Assembly (NCBI GenBank): GCA_017501525.1
Contig: JAFVWT010000004.1
Coordinates: 62,001-126,000 of the forward strand
Direction: 5' to 3'
From: Bacteroidales bacterium
GTDB lineage: Bacteria; Bacteroidota; Bacteroidia; Bacteroidales; UBA932
Length of the DNA: 64,000 nucleotides
In this document: piece after piece, positions 1 through 9,548 of the stretch
Layout: every line of letters starts with the position of its first letter
How positions within the stretch are numbered: position 1 is the stretch's first letter
Notes under the pieces: generated by a model
What the model saw: the letters and a program-made list of their open reading frames with translations, nothing else
What the model was told of the DNA's origin: nothing
Database searches by the model: none
Program-made: the position numbers and the translations under genes

Positions 1-1077
1 TATGCGGTTGGAGTCTTCAGGGGTATCTTCCACTGTAATCAGATTTTCCTCTGATATTTTGTTTTTTATCACTCTCGGCGGTTCAAAGTGCATAGTGAAC
101 CCTGTTGCCACCACTGTAATGCTGATGCTGCCGGGCTCTAAGCTGTTGTCAATTACAACTCCTCTCTTGAATTTTTCTATATCTTTACCGGTGTACTCTT
201 TGATGTACTCCATTATCGCTTTCAATTCAGCAGCTTTTATACCATCATTTTCATTTGAGGAGATATTCACAAGGGCATTTTTCGCAGTTCTGAGGTCGAA
301 ATCATTTAATAGTGGAGATTTGAATGCTTCTTCGACAGCTTCCATTGCACGGTTTTCACCAAATCCTTTTCCCATACCCATAAGTGCCATTCCACTATCT
401 TTCATAACCATCTTGACATCAGCCATATCAACATTGATATGTCCTCTGACGGTGATAATTTCTGTTATTCCTTTCACTGCAGTGGTAAGGACATTGTCAG
501 CCTCTTTCAGAGCTGATATGAAGTCTATCTGACCATAGATGTCATATATCTTCTCGTTGTCTATGATTAGAAGTGAGTCAACATATTTTTTGAGTTCCTC
601 AAGTCCATTATATGCTCTGTTAAGTGTCTCATATCCGTCATCTTTGAATGGGGTGGTAACTACTCCGATTGTCAGCAGTCCCATCTCCCGGGATACTTTT
701 GCTATGACGGGTGCAGCACCTGTACCTGTACCACCACCCATACCGGCAGTGATAAAGACCATCTCAATATTGCTTCCGATAGATTTTTTGATCTCCTCTA
801 TAGACTCTATAGCTGCATTTCTCCCTTTCTCAGGATCACAACCTGCACCTAACCCTTTGGTGAGTACGGTACCAAGTTGGAGCTTGTCAATTGCGGGGAA
901 GCCATCAAGGGCCTGTTTGTCTGTGTTGCAGATCAGGAACTCTACATCTTTGATCCCTTCTTCATACATTCGGCAAACTGCATTGCTTCCACCTCCTCCC
1001 ACTCCAATAACTTTGATGCGGGCAGTATTGAAATCAATATTTTGGGGGACTAATTCATCTTCTATATACTGTGCCAT
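1..1077 (-). CDS. ftsZ: Cell division protein FtsZ (C-terminus beyond window)
   Basis: FtsZ is the tubulin-like GTPase that forms the cytokinetic ring at midcell. The open frame read from the ATG at 1077 gives 359 codons with no stop before the left edge, so the C-terminal linker and conserved tail are outside the window. The GTP-binding signature GGGTGTG sits at about residues 114-120, preceded by GVGGGGSNAV (about 25-34), and the core is intact. It is the last gene of the dcw cluster seen here, 74 nt downstream of ftsA on the same strand. No Shine-Dalgarno sequence precedes the start, which is normal for Bacteroidota. Confidence 0.97.
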   Translation of the reverse strand, partial: MAQYIEDELVPQNIDFNTARIKVIGVGGGGSNAVCRMYEEGIKDVEFLICNTDKQALDGFPAIDKLQLGTVLTKGLGAGCDPEKGRNAAIESIEEIKKSIGSNIEMVFITAGMGGGTGTGAAPVIAKVSREMGLLTIGVVTTPFKDDGYETLNRAYNGLEELKKYVDSLLIIDNEKIYDIYGQIDFISALKEADNVLTTAVKGITEIITVRGHINVDMADVKMVMKDSGMALMGMGKGFGENRAMEAVEEAFKSPLLNDFDLRTAKNALVNISSNENDGIKAAELKAIMEYIKEYTGKDIEKFKRGVVIDNSLEPGSISITVVATGFTMHFEPPRVIKNKISEENLITVEDTPEDSNRI

Positions 1078-1151
1078 AATCAGTCTCTTTTATAGTTTTC
1101 AGTAAATGTGTGTTGCGATGATAACATTTGTTTCATGCAAAAAAAATGTAC

Positions 1152-2522
1152 TTATGCTTCATTATCTGAAGCAGTTGATTTGAAAATATCCGAAAGGGAG
1201 AATTTAAATCCTTTCTTCTTCTCCTGTTTCTTTTTCTTTCCGTTTGCAGAGTTATTCGTATTATTTCCGGATGCAGCGTTAGCGGGATCATCCTCAGTTT
1301 TCTCACCCCAGATATTGGTAAATTCAAGTTCACTCTCCTGAGGTTCGTTTTTGCTATCTGCAGCTCCGAGCAATATAAGTCCCACTGCAGTTGCTGCGGC
1401 AGGCTTGTAAATGTCATTGAGGGATGTGTTCAGAATATTCTGATTTCCGGGCATTGCAAGTCTGACATTCATCTTGCTTATTTCTTTTGCAAGACTCTGA
1501 ATATGGTTGAGGGATGAAGAACCTCCGGTAATCACTATATTCTTGACTTTATCCTTGTAGCCTGACTTCTCAAGTTCGTGAAGAGCGGTGGCGATAATTT
1601 CACAAACTCTCGCCTCGATGGTTGCTGCCAGCAGTTTACATGGAATCTCCTGGGTAATATTGCCCATTTTGTCCTTGATACCTATATGCTTATTCTGAGG
1701 GGCCTGTTCACTAAGACAAGAACCCTGCTGTCTTTTAAGCAATTCCGCATTTTTAAAGGAAACAGAGCAAGTCTGCCTTATGTCCATGCTGATAGCATTT
1801 CCACCAAAGGGAATTATCGCAATATGTCTGATTATATGGTCGTAATATATAATCACATCAGATGTTCCTGCCCCAATATCAATCATAAGCACGCCGAGTT
1901 CTTTCTCGTCTTCGGTCAATACTGCTTCAGCTGAGGCTATTGGGCTGAGAATCATTTTCTTGATTGAAAGATTAGCTCTGTTTAGAACAGATCTTGTATG
2001 TGTGGCAGAGGAAGTTTTGCCGACAAAAATTTTGTATTTTCCATCAATCGAGTCTCCGTCCATTCCAACAATCTCTTTGCAGCCAATCTGCTCGTCCACA
2101 TTATACGACTGGGGAATAACATGCAGAATTTGTTCAGTAGATGCCACAGGGGTGTTAAACATCTCCTCGATCATGGTCTGTACCTCATCCTCACTGATGA
2201 GCTGTTTATTGAATGAATTGTCGCGATTTCTATGAATAGTGTTCTCTATACATTTGAGATTGTGTCCGGAGATACCAACATAGACATCTTTAATTTTGCG
2301 GGGAGTGGTGTCCGGCATAGTGTTAATCTGTTCGTTCACATACTCCAATGTGGGATTCAGAGAGTCTATGACCTTCTGTATATTGACGACATCTCCTCTC
2401 ATTATTCCTTGAGATGGAGCTTGATGGTATCCGATGATTTTTACGCCGGAGGGGGTGACCTCTCCGACTATGCTTACAACTTTTGCAGTTCCAAGGTCTA
2501 TGGCGGCAATATATCTACTCAT
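1152..2522 (-). CDS. ftsA: Cell division protein FtsA
   Basis: FtsA is an actin-fold ATPase that tethers FtsZ to the inner membrane and recruits late division proteins. The 456-residue product starts with the phosphate-1 motif AIDLGTAKV (residues 7-15), contains the SHS2 region and a later nucleotide-binding stretch IVITGGSS. A lysine-rich linker (KKKKQEKKK) leads to a short C-terminal amphipathic segment, GFKFSLSDIFK, consistent with the membrane-targeting helix. It follows ftsQ by 5 nt and precedes ftsZ, the usual ftsQ-ftsA-ftsZ order. The length is slightly above the E. coli protein because of the linker. Confidence 0.97.
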   Translation of the reverse strand: MSRYIAAIDLGTAKVVSIVGEVTPSGVKIIGYHQAPSQGIMRGDVVNIQKVIDSLNPTLEYVNEQINTMPDTTPRKIKDVYVGISGHNLKCIENTIHRNRDNSFNKQLISEDEVQTMIEEMFNTPVASTEQILHVIPQSYNVDEQIGCKEIVGMDGDSIDGKYKIFVGKTSSATHTRSVLNRANLSIKKMILSPIASAEAVLTEDEKELGVLMIDIGAGTSDVIIYYDHIIRHIAIIPFGGNAISMDIRQTCSVSFKNAELLKRQQGSCLSEQAPQNKHIGIKDKMGNITQEIPCKLLAATIEARVCEIIATALHELEKSGYKDKVKNIVITGGSSSLNHIQSLAKEISKMNVRLAMPGNQNILNTSLNDIYKPAAATAVGLILLGAADSKNEPQESELEFTNIWGEKTEDDPANAASGNNTNNSANGKKKKQEKKKGFKFSLSDIFKSTASDNEA

Positions 2523-2527
2523 ATTTG

Positions 2528-3331
2528 TTATTTTTTATTTTGTCGACTTCTTTTGGTACACACTATCTGATCAGAATATTTCAGGTTTACCTCTGAATAT
2601 TTCTCCCAACCATGTACCGGTACAATATTTCTATAATAGGCTTCGAGTTTTGCGAGTTTGTATTCGTACCGATTCATCTGTCCGAATATAACTTTTTGAT
2701 CTCCGACTCTATTATATAGGTTAAGATCCAAATTCCTCTCAACCTCAATCTGCTGGATTTGGGCACTCCAAAGCGGATGCCTGTTAATGTAAAGGATCAT
2801 TTCCATCAACATCTCCAGCCATTGGCGGTTCTCTCCATGGTAAAATCCTCTGTAGTTCCTCTCAATATTCAAGGGAATTTCCCCCGAAATAATCGGAACA
2901 TAAGAACTGAATGATTCTACGAGTGGCAGAATGTACATCTGTTCATCGATATAGAAACCACCATTGGCTGTTTCCAATCTTATCAAAGGTCTTCTCTGGC
3001 TCACTTCCACCCTCATATATCCCTCTCTGTCAAGAGATATGTTACAATGCTTTATGGCACTTCTGCCGGTGAGATGTTGCTCAAGCATATCAATGTCAAT
3101 TTCGCTTCGAAGCTTCTCCATTGGGTCGATTCCGGATTTGGAAATCATAGTGAGTACCTCCTGACGTGAAACAAACCTATTGATGGCACTGTCGAGGATT
3201 GTCACTTCAATCTGATGGCAGCGGGTTTCCTTCTCCACTTTGTCGGTAAGAATCTCTGCGAAGACAAAATATCCGGCAAATAGGAGGAGCAAAAGAGTCC
3301 AAAGTATCGATGTTATGATTTTCTTAAACAT
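2528..3331 (-). CDS. ftsQ: Cell division protein FtsQ/DivIB
   Basis: A 267-residue bitopic membrane protein with one N-terminal transmembrane helix (about residues 7-27), followed by a POTRA-like segment and an extracytoplasmic beta domain. FtsQ connects early and late divisome proteins through FtsL/FtsB. Sequence similarity in this family is low; the call rests on topology, length and position between murC and ftsA. The ATG overlaps the end of murC by 8 nt, suggesting translational coupling. No ddl gene lies between murC and ftsQ, unlike in E. coli. Confidence 0.88.
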   Translation of the reverse strand: MFKKIITSILWTLLLLLFAGYFVFAEILTDKVEKETRCHQIEVTILDSAINRFVSRQEVLTMISKSGIDPMEKLRSEIDIDMLEQHLTGRSAIKHCNISLDREGYMRVEVSQRRPLIRLETANGGFYIDEQMYILPLVESFSSYVPIISGEIPLNIERNYRGFYHGENRQWLEMLMEMILYINRHPLWSAQIQQIEVERNLDLNLYNRVGDQKVIFGQMNRYEYKLAKLEAYYRNIVPVHGWEKYSEVNLKYSDQIVCTKRSRQNKK

Positions 3332-4676
3332 ACAATTCTGTCAAACAATGTTCAATAGGTTCTACTAATCTGTCAATGTCACCTGCTCCAAAAGTAACTA
3401 AAATATCCAATTCTTTTCTCTTAATCTCCTCAATTAATTCATTCTTTTGAATAACTTTAGCATCAGGACAAGTAATTCTTTCAAGAATCATCTCTGAATT
3501 AACCCCTGGAATAGGCTCTTCTCTGGCAGGATATATGGGGAGGAGTATTACAGAATCTGCTTTGGAGAGGCTTTGTGCAAACTCCTTGTAAAAATCTTTT
3601 GTCCTGCTGAAAAGGTGAGGCTGGAATACCGCACAGAGTTTTCTGGAGGGGTATATTCCTTTTATTGATGAAATGGATGCTGCCAGTTCTTCAGGGTGGT
3701 GTGCATAATCATCTATATACAGGATTCCATTCTTTTCAAATCTGATATCAAATCTCCGTTTTACTCCGCAGAACGTCTTCAGAGCTCTCTTTATATTTTC
3801 GGCGGATGTGCCGTGAAGATATGCTACGGCAGCAGCGGCTACAGCATTTTCAACATTAACCTTTCCTGGAACACCTACAGTACAACCCTCTATAGATTCT
3901 CCGTTGAGGTAAAGTGAAAATACAATTCTATTGTTCTTGTCCATTGTGATATCATAAGGGTAGAAATCTCCCCCGTTGTCGTACGAGTAAGTGTAACAGC
4001 GGGCAGAAATCCCCGAGAAGTGCTCCTCCAACCCTTTCTTGACCACTAAACTCTCACTGACGCCTGACGCAAACTCCACAAATGCTTGCCTTAGCGTCCG
4101 GGTATCGTTGTAGATGTCAAGATGATCTGCATCCATAGAGGTTACTGCAGCGATTGCAGGTTTTAGCTGAAGGAAAGAACGGTCAAATTCATCAGCCTCT
4201 GCCACAAGTATATCACTCTCGGATAAGATTAAATTTGTTCCATAGTTTTTGGAAATACCCCCAAGGAACGATGTAGCACCCTCTCCGCTGCTCTGAATTA
4301 TATGGGCGAGCATTGTGCTGGTAGTGGTTTTTCCATGAGTCCCTGATATGGCAAGGCATTTTTTCTCTGAGGCTATCTCCCCAAGAGCCCTGGAACGCTT
4401 GATGATTTTGTATCCCTTTTCAAAGATAAAAACCATCTCTTCCATGTCTGCAGGAACTGCAGGGGTGTATATGACAAGAGTATTCTCAATATCCTTTGGA
4501 ATAGCTTCAATATCAGGTGAAAAGTGAATAGCTATTCCCTCTTTGACAAGCTCGTCAGTCAAAGAAGAAGGGGTTTTGTCATAGCCAGAGACATTGTATC
4601 CTGCGTGGTTATAATATCTCGCTATGGCACTCATTCCGATACCTCCAATCCCAATAAAATATACATTCCTTTTCAT
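3324..4676 (-). CDS. murC: UDP-N-acetylmuramate--L-alanine ligase
   Basis: MurC adds L-alanine to UDP-MurNAc in the cytoplasm, the first step of stem-peptide synthesis. The 450-residue product has the N-terminal nucleotide-sugar motif GIGGIGMSA (about 9-17), the Mur-ligase ATP loop GTHGKTTT (112-119) and the central DDYAHHPEE motif typical of MurC. It lies 4 nt after murG and overlaps ftsQ by 8 nt in the same transcript. The full length and intact motifs indicate an active enzyme. Confidence 0.98.
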   Translation of the reverse strand: MKRNVYFIGIGGIGMSAIARYYNHAGYNVSGYDKTPSSLTDELVKEGIAIHFSPDIEAIPKDIENTLVIYTPAVPADMEEMVFIFEKGYKIIKRSRALGEIASEKKCLAISGTHGKTTTSTMLAHIIQSSGEGATSFLGGISKNYGTNLILSESDILVAEADEFDRSFLQLKPAIAAVTSMDADHLDIYNDTRTLRQAFVEFASGVSESLVVKKGLEEHFSGISARCYTYSYDNGGDFYPYDITMDKNNRIVFSLYLNGESIEGCTVGVPGKVNVENAVAAAAVAYLHGTSAENIKRALKTFCGVKRRFDIRFEKNGILYIDDYAHHPEELAASISSIKGIYPSRKLCAVFQPHLFSRTKDFYKEFAQSLSKADSVILLPIYPAREEPIPGVNSEMILERITCPDAKVIQKNELIEEIKRKELDILVTFGAGDIDRLVEPIEHCLTELYV

Positions 4677-4680
4677 AGGA

Positions 4681-5817
4681 CTACTTTGTTACGAGTTTAA
4701 GTATTTCTTGAGCTATTTGTGTGGCGGCATCCGGCTTTGCCAATGCGAGAATATTTCTCTCCATTTGACCGATTTTGCCACCATCTTTGAGCAAATCCTC
4801 AATTGCATTTCCCAATTCGATATCGGCGTTGGCATCCTTGATCATAAGAGCTGCATCCGAATTTACGAGAGCCATTGCGTTATGGGTCTGGTGATCTTCA
4901 GCCACGACAGGGGAGGGGACAAAAATTGTCGCCTTGCCTGCTGCGCAAAGCTCAGATATCGTGCCGGCCCCTGCCCTTGATACTACTATTGTGGCCAAAG
5001 CCATGGCATGCTCCATATTGAAAATAAAGTCGCAGTTAAGGATATTTCCTATCTTTCTCGAGTTTTCATCGATAATGGTTCCTCCATTTGATTTGAAAAA
5101 TTCGACTGTCTCATTGTGATATCCTTTACCACTTTGCCAGATTATCTGATATGGGAGATCACCTTTGGTCAGTAGAGCAATATTCTTGAAAACTCTGTTG
5201 AGAGTGCCACATCCAAGGCTTCCACCGACAACAAGGACAGTGGGGTAATCGCTGCTCAGACCAAAATATTCGGCTGCAGGAATCTTATCCTCGGGGGTAT
5301 AGGGATGAATATTTGCCCTGATAGGATTACCTGTAAAGATTATCTTGTCGGCAGGGAAAAATCTCTCCATATTGGGGTATGCTACACATATTTTCTTCAC
5401 CCTTTTTCCCAATATTTTGTTTGTCAGTCCTGCGTATGAGTTCTGTTCTTGAATCAGACAAGGGATGTTATTAGAAGAAGCTTTCCAAAGCATTGGGGCA
5501 CTTGCATATCCTCCGACACCTACAACTACATCCGGTCTGAATGAGTTGATTATATCTTGTGCTTTGTTCAAGCTTTTGAGGACTTTGAACGGTAGTTTGA
5601 GATTTGATATGGAGAAACTCCTTTGAAGTCCTGCAACAGGTAGACCTATTATGGGGTATCCTGCTGCCGGTACCTTTTCCATTTCCATCTTGCCGATTGC
5701 CCCCACAAACAAAATTTCAGTGGTCGGATCAACTCTCTTCAGTGAGTCAGCGATAGATAAAGCGGGGAAAATATGCCCTCCTGTACCCCCGCCGCTTATA
5801 ATTACTTTTGCTCCCAT
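4681..5817 (-). CDS. murG: UDP-GlcNAc:lipid I N-acetylglucosaminyltransferase MurG
   Basis: MurG is the peripheral inner-membrane GT28 glycosyltransferase that converts lipid I to lipid II. The 378-residue protein shows the N-terminal glycine-rich loop SGGGTGGHIFPAL (about 8-20), the second G loop VVGGSLG and the UDP-GlcNAc-binding region SRAGAGTISEL with the following PSPVVAEDHQ stretch. It is flanked by ftsW (9 nt) and murC (4 nt) and expressed with them. Length is typical for the family. Confidence 0.98.
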   Translation of the reverse strand: MGAKVIISGGGTGGHIFPALSIADSLKRVDPTTEILFVGAIGKMEMEKVPAAGYPIIGLPVAGLQRSFSISNLKLPFKVLKSLNKAQDIINSFRPDVVVGVGGYASAPMLWKASSNNIPCLIQEQNSYAGLTNKILGKRVKKICVAYPNMERFFPADKIIFTGNPIRANIHPYTPEDKIPAAEYFGLSSDYPTVLVVGGSLGCGTLNRVFKNIALLTKGDLPYQIIWQSGKGYHNETVEFFKSNGGTIIDENSRKIGNILNCDFIFNMEHAMALATIVVSRAGAGTISELCAAGKATIFVPSPVVAEDHQTHNAMALVNSDAALMIKDANADIELGNAIEDLLKDGGKIGQMERNILALAKPDAATQIAQEILKLVTK

Positions 5818-5826
5818 AATCTGATT

Positions 5827-7014
5827 TTAACCGTTTGTTTTCTCTGTATTGGATACTTCTATTGTTCTGTTAATGGAGAGGATTATTCCAAATGCAACAC
5901 TCATAACGACAAGTGCAGAACCTCCCTTGCTTATCATCGGTAATGTCTGTCCTGTAACGGGAAGAAGACCCACATTTACCATGATATGAAGAAATGCCTG
6001 TATGGCAATAAGTGTGCATAAACCCATTACAGTGATGACCGAAAATGTCTTATTGCACGATTGGGCAATAATAATGCAGCGGACTATAAACCACAGGTAC
6101 AATAATATCACTATAATACCTCCGATGAGTCCATATTCCTCAACTATGATTGAGAAGATGTAATCATCATAAGCATTTGGTAATGTATCTCTTACAAAGC
6201 TATTTCCGGGGCCTCTTCCGGTGAAACCCCCGAGCTGGATAGCATCAATGGCCTTTTCTCCCTGGAACTCCTTCTCTTTCTTTTTCATAAGTTCCTCGTA
6301 AGACATGTTTTCCTCATTGTCGCCGCTGAAGAAGCGTTCCACTCGAGCTTCTACTGTCTCGATTCTTGAGAACATTCCGGTGGTTTTATTAATAACAACT
6401 ACCCCTGCAAACACTGCCAAAGCAATGGGAATGGTGTAGAGTATGAACTTCTTGTTGATTTTTGAAGAAAGGAGGATTATTGCCACCACTATGGTAATGA
6501 TAATGGTCACAGATGCACTTCCCATAAGGCATAAAAGCAACATTGCGCCAATTGGTATAACTATTTTCAGAAAATACTCCTTGAAGGTGTCTAATTTGTA
6601 CACTTCCAATATTCTTGCAAGGTAAAGGACAACGGTAATTTTTGCAATCTCTGAAGGCTGGACATCTACCGGACCGAGTGAAAAACTTCTCATTCCTCCG
6701 GTAAGAATGGGAACTATAAGCAGTGCCATTGAACCCCCGAATATCAGATATGTCAATTTCCTGTAAACTCCAAGATTTATCCTGTAGCATATCAGTAAAA
6801 TGATAAATCCAATCAGGTAAAACAGAAATTGTTCTGCCATATATCCAAATGGAGATTCGTCATACCGGTAAGCCAATGCACTCGTTGAGGAGTATACAAC
6901 CAGAAGCGAGATCATCGCAAAGCATGCTATAATCAGCCATATTACTTTATCTCCTTTTAATTTACCGGCGAGATTCTTGAATTTCTGTTCTGCCTTATTT
7001 AGTGTGTTTCCCAT
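5827..7014 (-). CDS. ftsW: Peptidoglycan polymerase FtsW (SEDS family)
   Basis: FtsW is the septal SEDS glycosyltransferase that polymerises lipid II together with its partner FtsI. The 395-residue polytopic protein has about ten hydrophobic segments. Characteristic SEDS motifs are VDVQPSEIAK in the middle and GQTLPMISKGGSA near the C-terminus. A long, charged extracytoplasmic loop (about residues 215-265) separates the two halves as in other family members. It is placed between murD (2 nt) and murG, and the cognate class B transpeptidase gene lies upstream in the same cluster, which favours FtsW over RodA. Confidence 0.95.
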   Translation of the reverse strand: MGNTLNKAEQKFKNLAGKLKGDKVIWLIIACFAMISLLVVYSSTSALAYRYDESPFGYMAEQFLFYLIGFIILLICYRINLGVYRKLTYLIFGGSMALLIVPILTGGMRSFSLGPVDVQPSEIAKITVVLYLARILEVYKLDTFKEYFLKIVIPIGAMLLLCLMGSASVTIIITIVVAIILLSSKINKKFILYTIPIALAVFAGVVVINKTTGMFSRIETVEARVERFFSGDNEENMSYEELMKKKEKEFQGEKAIDAIQLGGFTGRGPGNSFVRDTLPNAYDDYIFSIIVEEYGLIGGIIVILLYLWFIVRCIIIAQSCNKTFSVITVMGLCTLIAIQAFLHIMVNVGLLPVTGQTLPMISKGGSALVVMSVAFGIILSINRTIEVSNTEKTNG

Positions 7015-7016
7015 AA

Positions 7017-8351
7017 TTATAACTCCTTAACGGCTTCTTTGAATTGTCTTCCCCTGTCTTCGTAATTCTTAAATAAATCAAAGCTTGCGCAACAAGGAGA
7101 GAGTAATACTACATCCCCATCTTGAGCCAACTCGTATGCTTTCTGAACGGCCTCCTTCGCAGAAAGTGCGTCTGTAATTATCTTTATTTTTCCTTCAAAG
7201 CTCTTGTGAAGTTTTGTATTGTCCTTTCCTAAACATATAAGAGCCTTCACTTTGGCCTGTGCAAGTTCATATAGTTCACTGTAGTCGTTTCCTTTGTCGG
7301 TCCCTCCTGCAATCCATATTACCGGTTTGTCCATGCACTCAAGGGCATACCAGCTTGAATTGACGTTTGTCGCTTTTGAGTCATTTATATATTGCACTCC
7401 TTTTATGGTAGATACATTCTCAAGGCGGTGCTCAATATTTGCAAAGGTCGCAAGGCTTCTGCGGATTACCTCATTGGTGATATTCATGATCTTACCTGTA
7501 ATGGCAGCGGCCATGGAGTTGTATATATTGTGACGTCCCCGTAGAGAAAGTTCTTCAGTGGGTATAGAGTATTCTTCTTCGCAATATCTGACAGTAAGTT
7601 TGTTTTTTAATGTAAAAGCACCCTGCTCGACCTCCCTATTCTGTGATATTGGAAACATTTTTGCTCTTGTCACTATCTCTTTAATATGTCCTATGGTTAC
7701 CTGGTCATCATCACAGAAGATGAAACAATCCTTTTCAGACATATTTTGAGTGATGCGGAATTTGGCTTTTATATAATTCAGCATGTTGTGGTCGTAGCGG
7801 TCCAGGTGGTCGGGTGTGATATTGGTGATGATTGCAATATCTGCCTTGAAATCAAACATTCCATCTAATTGGAAACTGCTCAGTTCCAGAACATAGATAT
7901 CATAATCCTTGGTTGCGACCTGAAGGGCGTAGCTGGCTCCGATATTCCCTGCAAGACCCACATTCAATCCTGCATTCTGAAGAATATAGTATATCAGGGA
8001 AGTGGTGGTAGTCTTACCATTGCTACCTGTGATACATATTTTCTTGGCTCTGTCATATCTTCCGGCAAACTCAATTTCGGAGATTACAGGAATACCCAAA
8101 GCAATCGCCCCTTTGACAATCGCTACACTGTCAGGTATGCCCGGACTCTTTATTATCTCATCTGCATTGAGAATTTTCTCAGGAGTATGTCCTCCCTCTT
8201 CAAAAGGAATTTCATATTTCCCAAGCATCTGCTTTGCCTGGTCGGTCAAAGTGCTGAAATCAGACAGGAAAGTGTCAAAACCTTTTACCTTTGCCAATAC
8301 TGCTGCACCAATTCCGCTCTCGCCTCCTCCCAAAACTACGATTCTTTTCAT
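7017..8351 (-). CDS. murD: UDP-N-acetylmuramoyl-L-alanine--D-glutamate ligase
   Basis: MurD adds D-glutamate to UDP-MurNAc-L-Ala. The 444-residue protein has an N-terminal Rossmann region (VVLGGGESGIG), the Mur-ligase ATP loop GSNGKTTT at about 109-116, the central motif with NITPDHLDRY, and the C-terminal DKGND and SPCCASFD motifs specific for MurD. It is separated by only 2 nt from both mraY and ftsW, consistent with a tightly packed operon. Confidence 0.98.
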   Translation of the reverse strand: MKRIVVLGGGESGIGAAVLAKVKGFDTFLSDFSTLTDQAKQMLGKYEIPFEEGGHTPEKILNADEIIKSPGIPDSVAIVKGAIALGIPVISEIEFAGRYDRAKKICITGSNGKTTTTSLIYYILQNAGLNVGLAGNIGASYALQVATKDYDIYVLELSSFQLDGMFDFKADIAIITNITPDHLDRYDHNMLNYIKAKFRITQNMSEKDCFIFCDDDQVTIGHIKEIVTRAKMFPISQNREVEQGAFTLKNKLTVRYCEEEYSIPTEELSLRGRHNIYNSMAAAITGKIMNITNEVIRRSLATFANIEHRLENVSTIKGVQYINDSKATNVNSSWYALECMDKPVIWIAGGTDKGNDYSELYELAQAKVKALICLGKDNTKLHKSFEGKIKIITDALSAKEAVQKAYELAQDGDVVLLSPCCASFDLFKNYEDRGRQFKEAVKEL

Positions 8352-8353
8352 AT

Positions 8354-9538
8354 TTATCGTATTTTAAGTGTTATTAATGTTAAACAAGCCAATATTATAC
8401 TTATAAGCCAAAATCTCATTGTGATTTTTGCTTCATGCATCTTGCGTTTCGGAACAAATTTTACCATCCCTTTCACATTGTCAGGTTTTTGGAAATGGTG
8501 ATGGAGAGGGGAGGACATAAATATTCTTCGGGGCTCCCCATACTTCTTTCTGGTGTATTTGTAGTAGAATCTCTGGATGATGACAGATGCTGCCTCTGCG
8601 AAAAATATTCCACAAAGGATCGGGAGCAACAATTCCTTTCTTATAAGAACGGCTGCTACACCTATAATTCCACCTAAAGCGAGACTACCTGTATCTCCCA
8701 TAAAGACTTGGGCAGGGTAGGAGTTGTACCATAAAAATCCCAATAATCCCCCGACCATTGCGGCAAGGAAGACCACTATCTCGTCAGCTCCTGGGATGAA
8801 CATTATGTTGAGGTAGTCAGAATATATTGCATTTCCTGAGAGGTATGCCAATGCACCTAAGGTTGCCCCGACTATTGCAGATACCCCTGCAGCAAGACCA
8901 TCCAATCCATCTGTAAGGTTTGCACTATTGGAAACCCCTGTGATAATGAATGTTATGGCAATTACATAAATGGCAACCTGAACAAACTCTTTAACTTTTC
9001 CGGAACCAAATGCGAGCCAGGCATAATCAAATTCATTGTTCTTTACGAATGGAATTGTTGTGAGGGTATTCAAATGGTCCTCCTGCACTGCAATCGTTAT
9101 TCCCACGACAAGTCCTAAAAGCACCTGAGACATTATTTTGTATTTACCGCTAAGCCCTTCTTTATTTTTCTTGAATACCTTTATATAGTCATCGGCAAAT
9201 CCCAGGGCCCCAAGCCATATCAATGTTAGCAAAAGCAACTGAATATATATGTTTGTCAAATCTGCAAACAACACTACAGGGATGAATACAGATAGAAGTA
9301 TAATGATCCCTCCCATAGTGGGGGTCCCTTTCTTTGAGAACTGGTCATTCAGCCCAATATCTCTGATTTCATCGGAAATTTGTTTCTTTTTCAGAAACTT
9401 GATAATGGAGTTACCTATTATCATAGAGATGATTATGGCAAAAATGCTTGCAAATATCCCTCTTACTGAGATATATTGCATTAATCCTGCTCCGGGGAAA
9501 TCAATATATTGAAAATGTTCAAACAGATGGTAAATCAT
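8354..9538 (-). CDS. mraY: Phospho-N-acetylmuramoyl-pentapeptide-transferase
   Basis: MraY transfers phospho-MurNAc-pentapeptide to undecaprenyl phosphate, forming lipid I in the inner membrane. The 394-residue polytopic protein carries the family motifs: FADDYIK with the adjacent GLSGKYK, NSANLTDGLDGLAAG, FMGDTGSLALGG and the PLHHHFQ loop near the C-terminus. It contains the slightly enlarged central loop seen in Bacteroidota homologues. It sits between murE and murD; murF, its usual upstream neighbour in other phyla, is not present in this cluster. Confidence 0.98.
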   Translation of the reverse strand: MIYHLFEHFQYIDFPGAGLMQYISVRGIFASIFAIIISMIIGNSIIKFLKKKQISDEIRDIGLNDQFSKKGTPTMGGIIILLSVFIPVVLFADLTNIYIQLLLLTLIWLGALGFADDYIKVFKKNKEGLSGKYKIMSQVLLGLVVGITIAVQEDHLNTLTTIPFVKNNEFDYAWLAFGSGKVKEFVQVAIYVIAITFIITGVSNSANLTDGLDGLAAGVSAIVGATLGALAYLSGNAIYSDYLNIMFIPGADEIVVFLAAMVGGLLGFLWYNSYPAQVFMGDTGSLALGGIIGVAAVLIRKELLLPILCGIFFAEAASVIIQRFYYKYTRKKYGEPRRIFMSSPLHHHFQKPDNVKGMVKFVPKRKMHEAKITMRFWLISIILACLTLITLKIR

Positions 9539-9548
9539 ACTCTCGTCT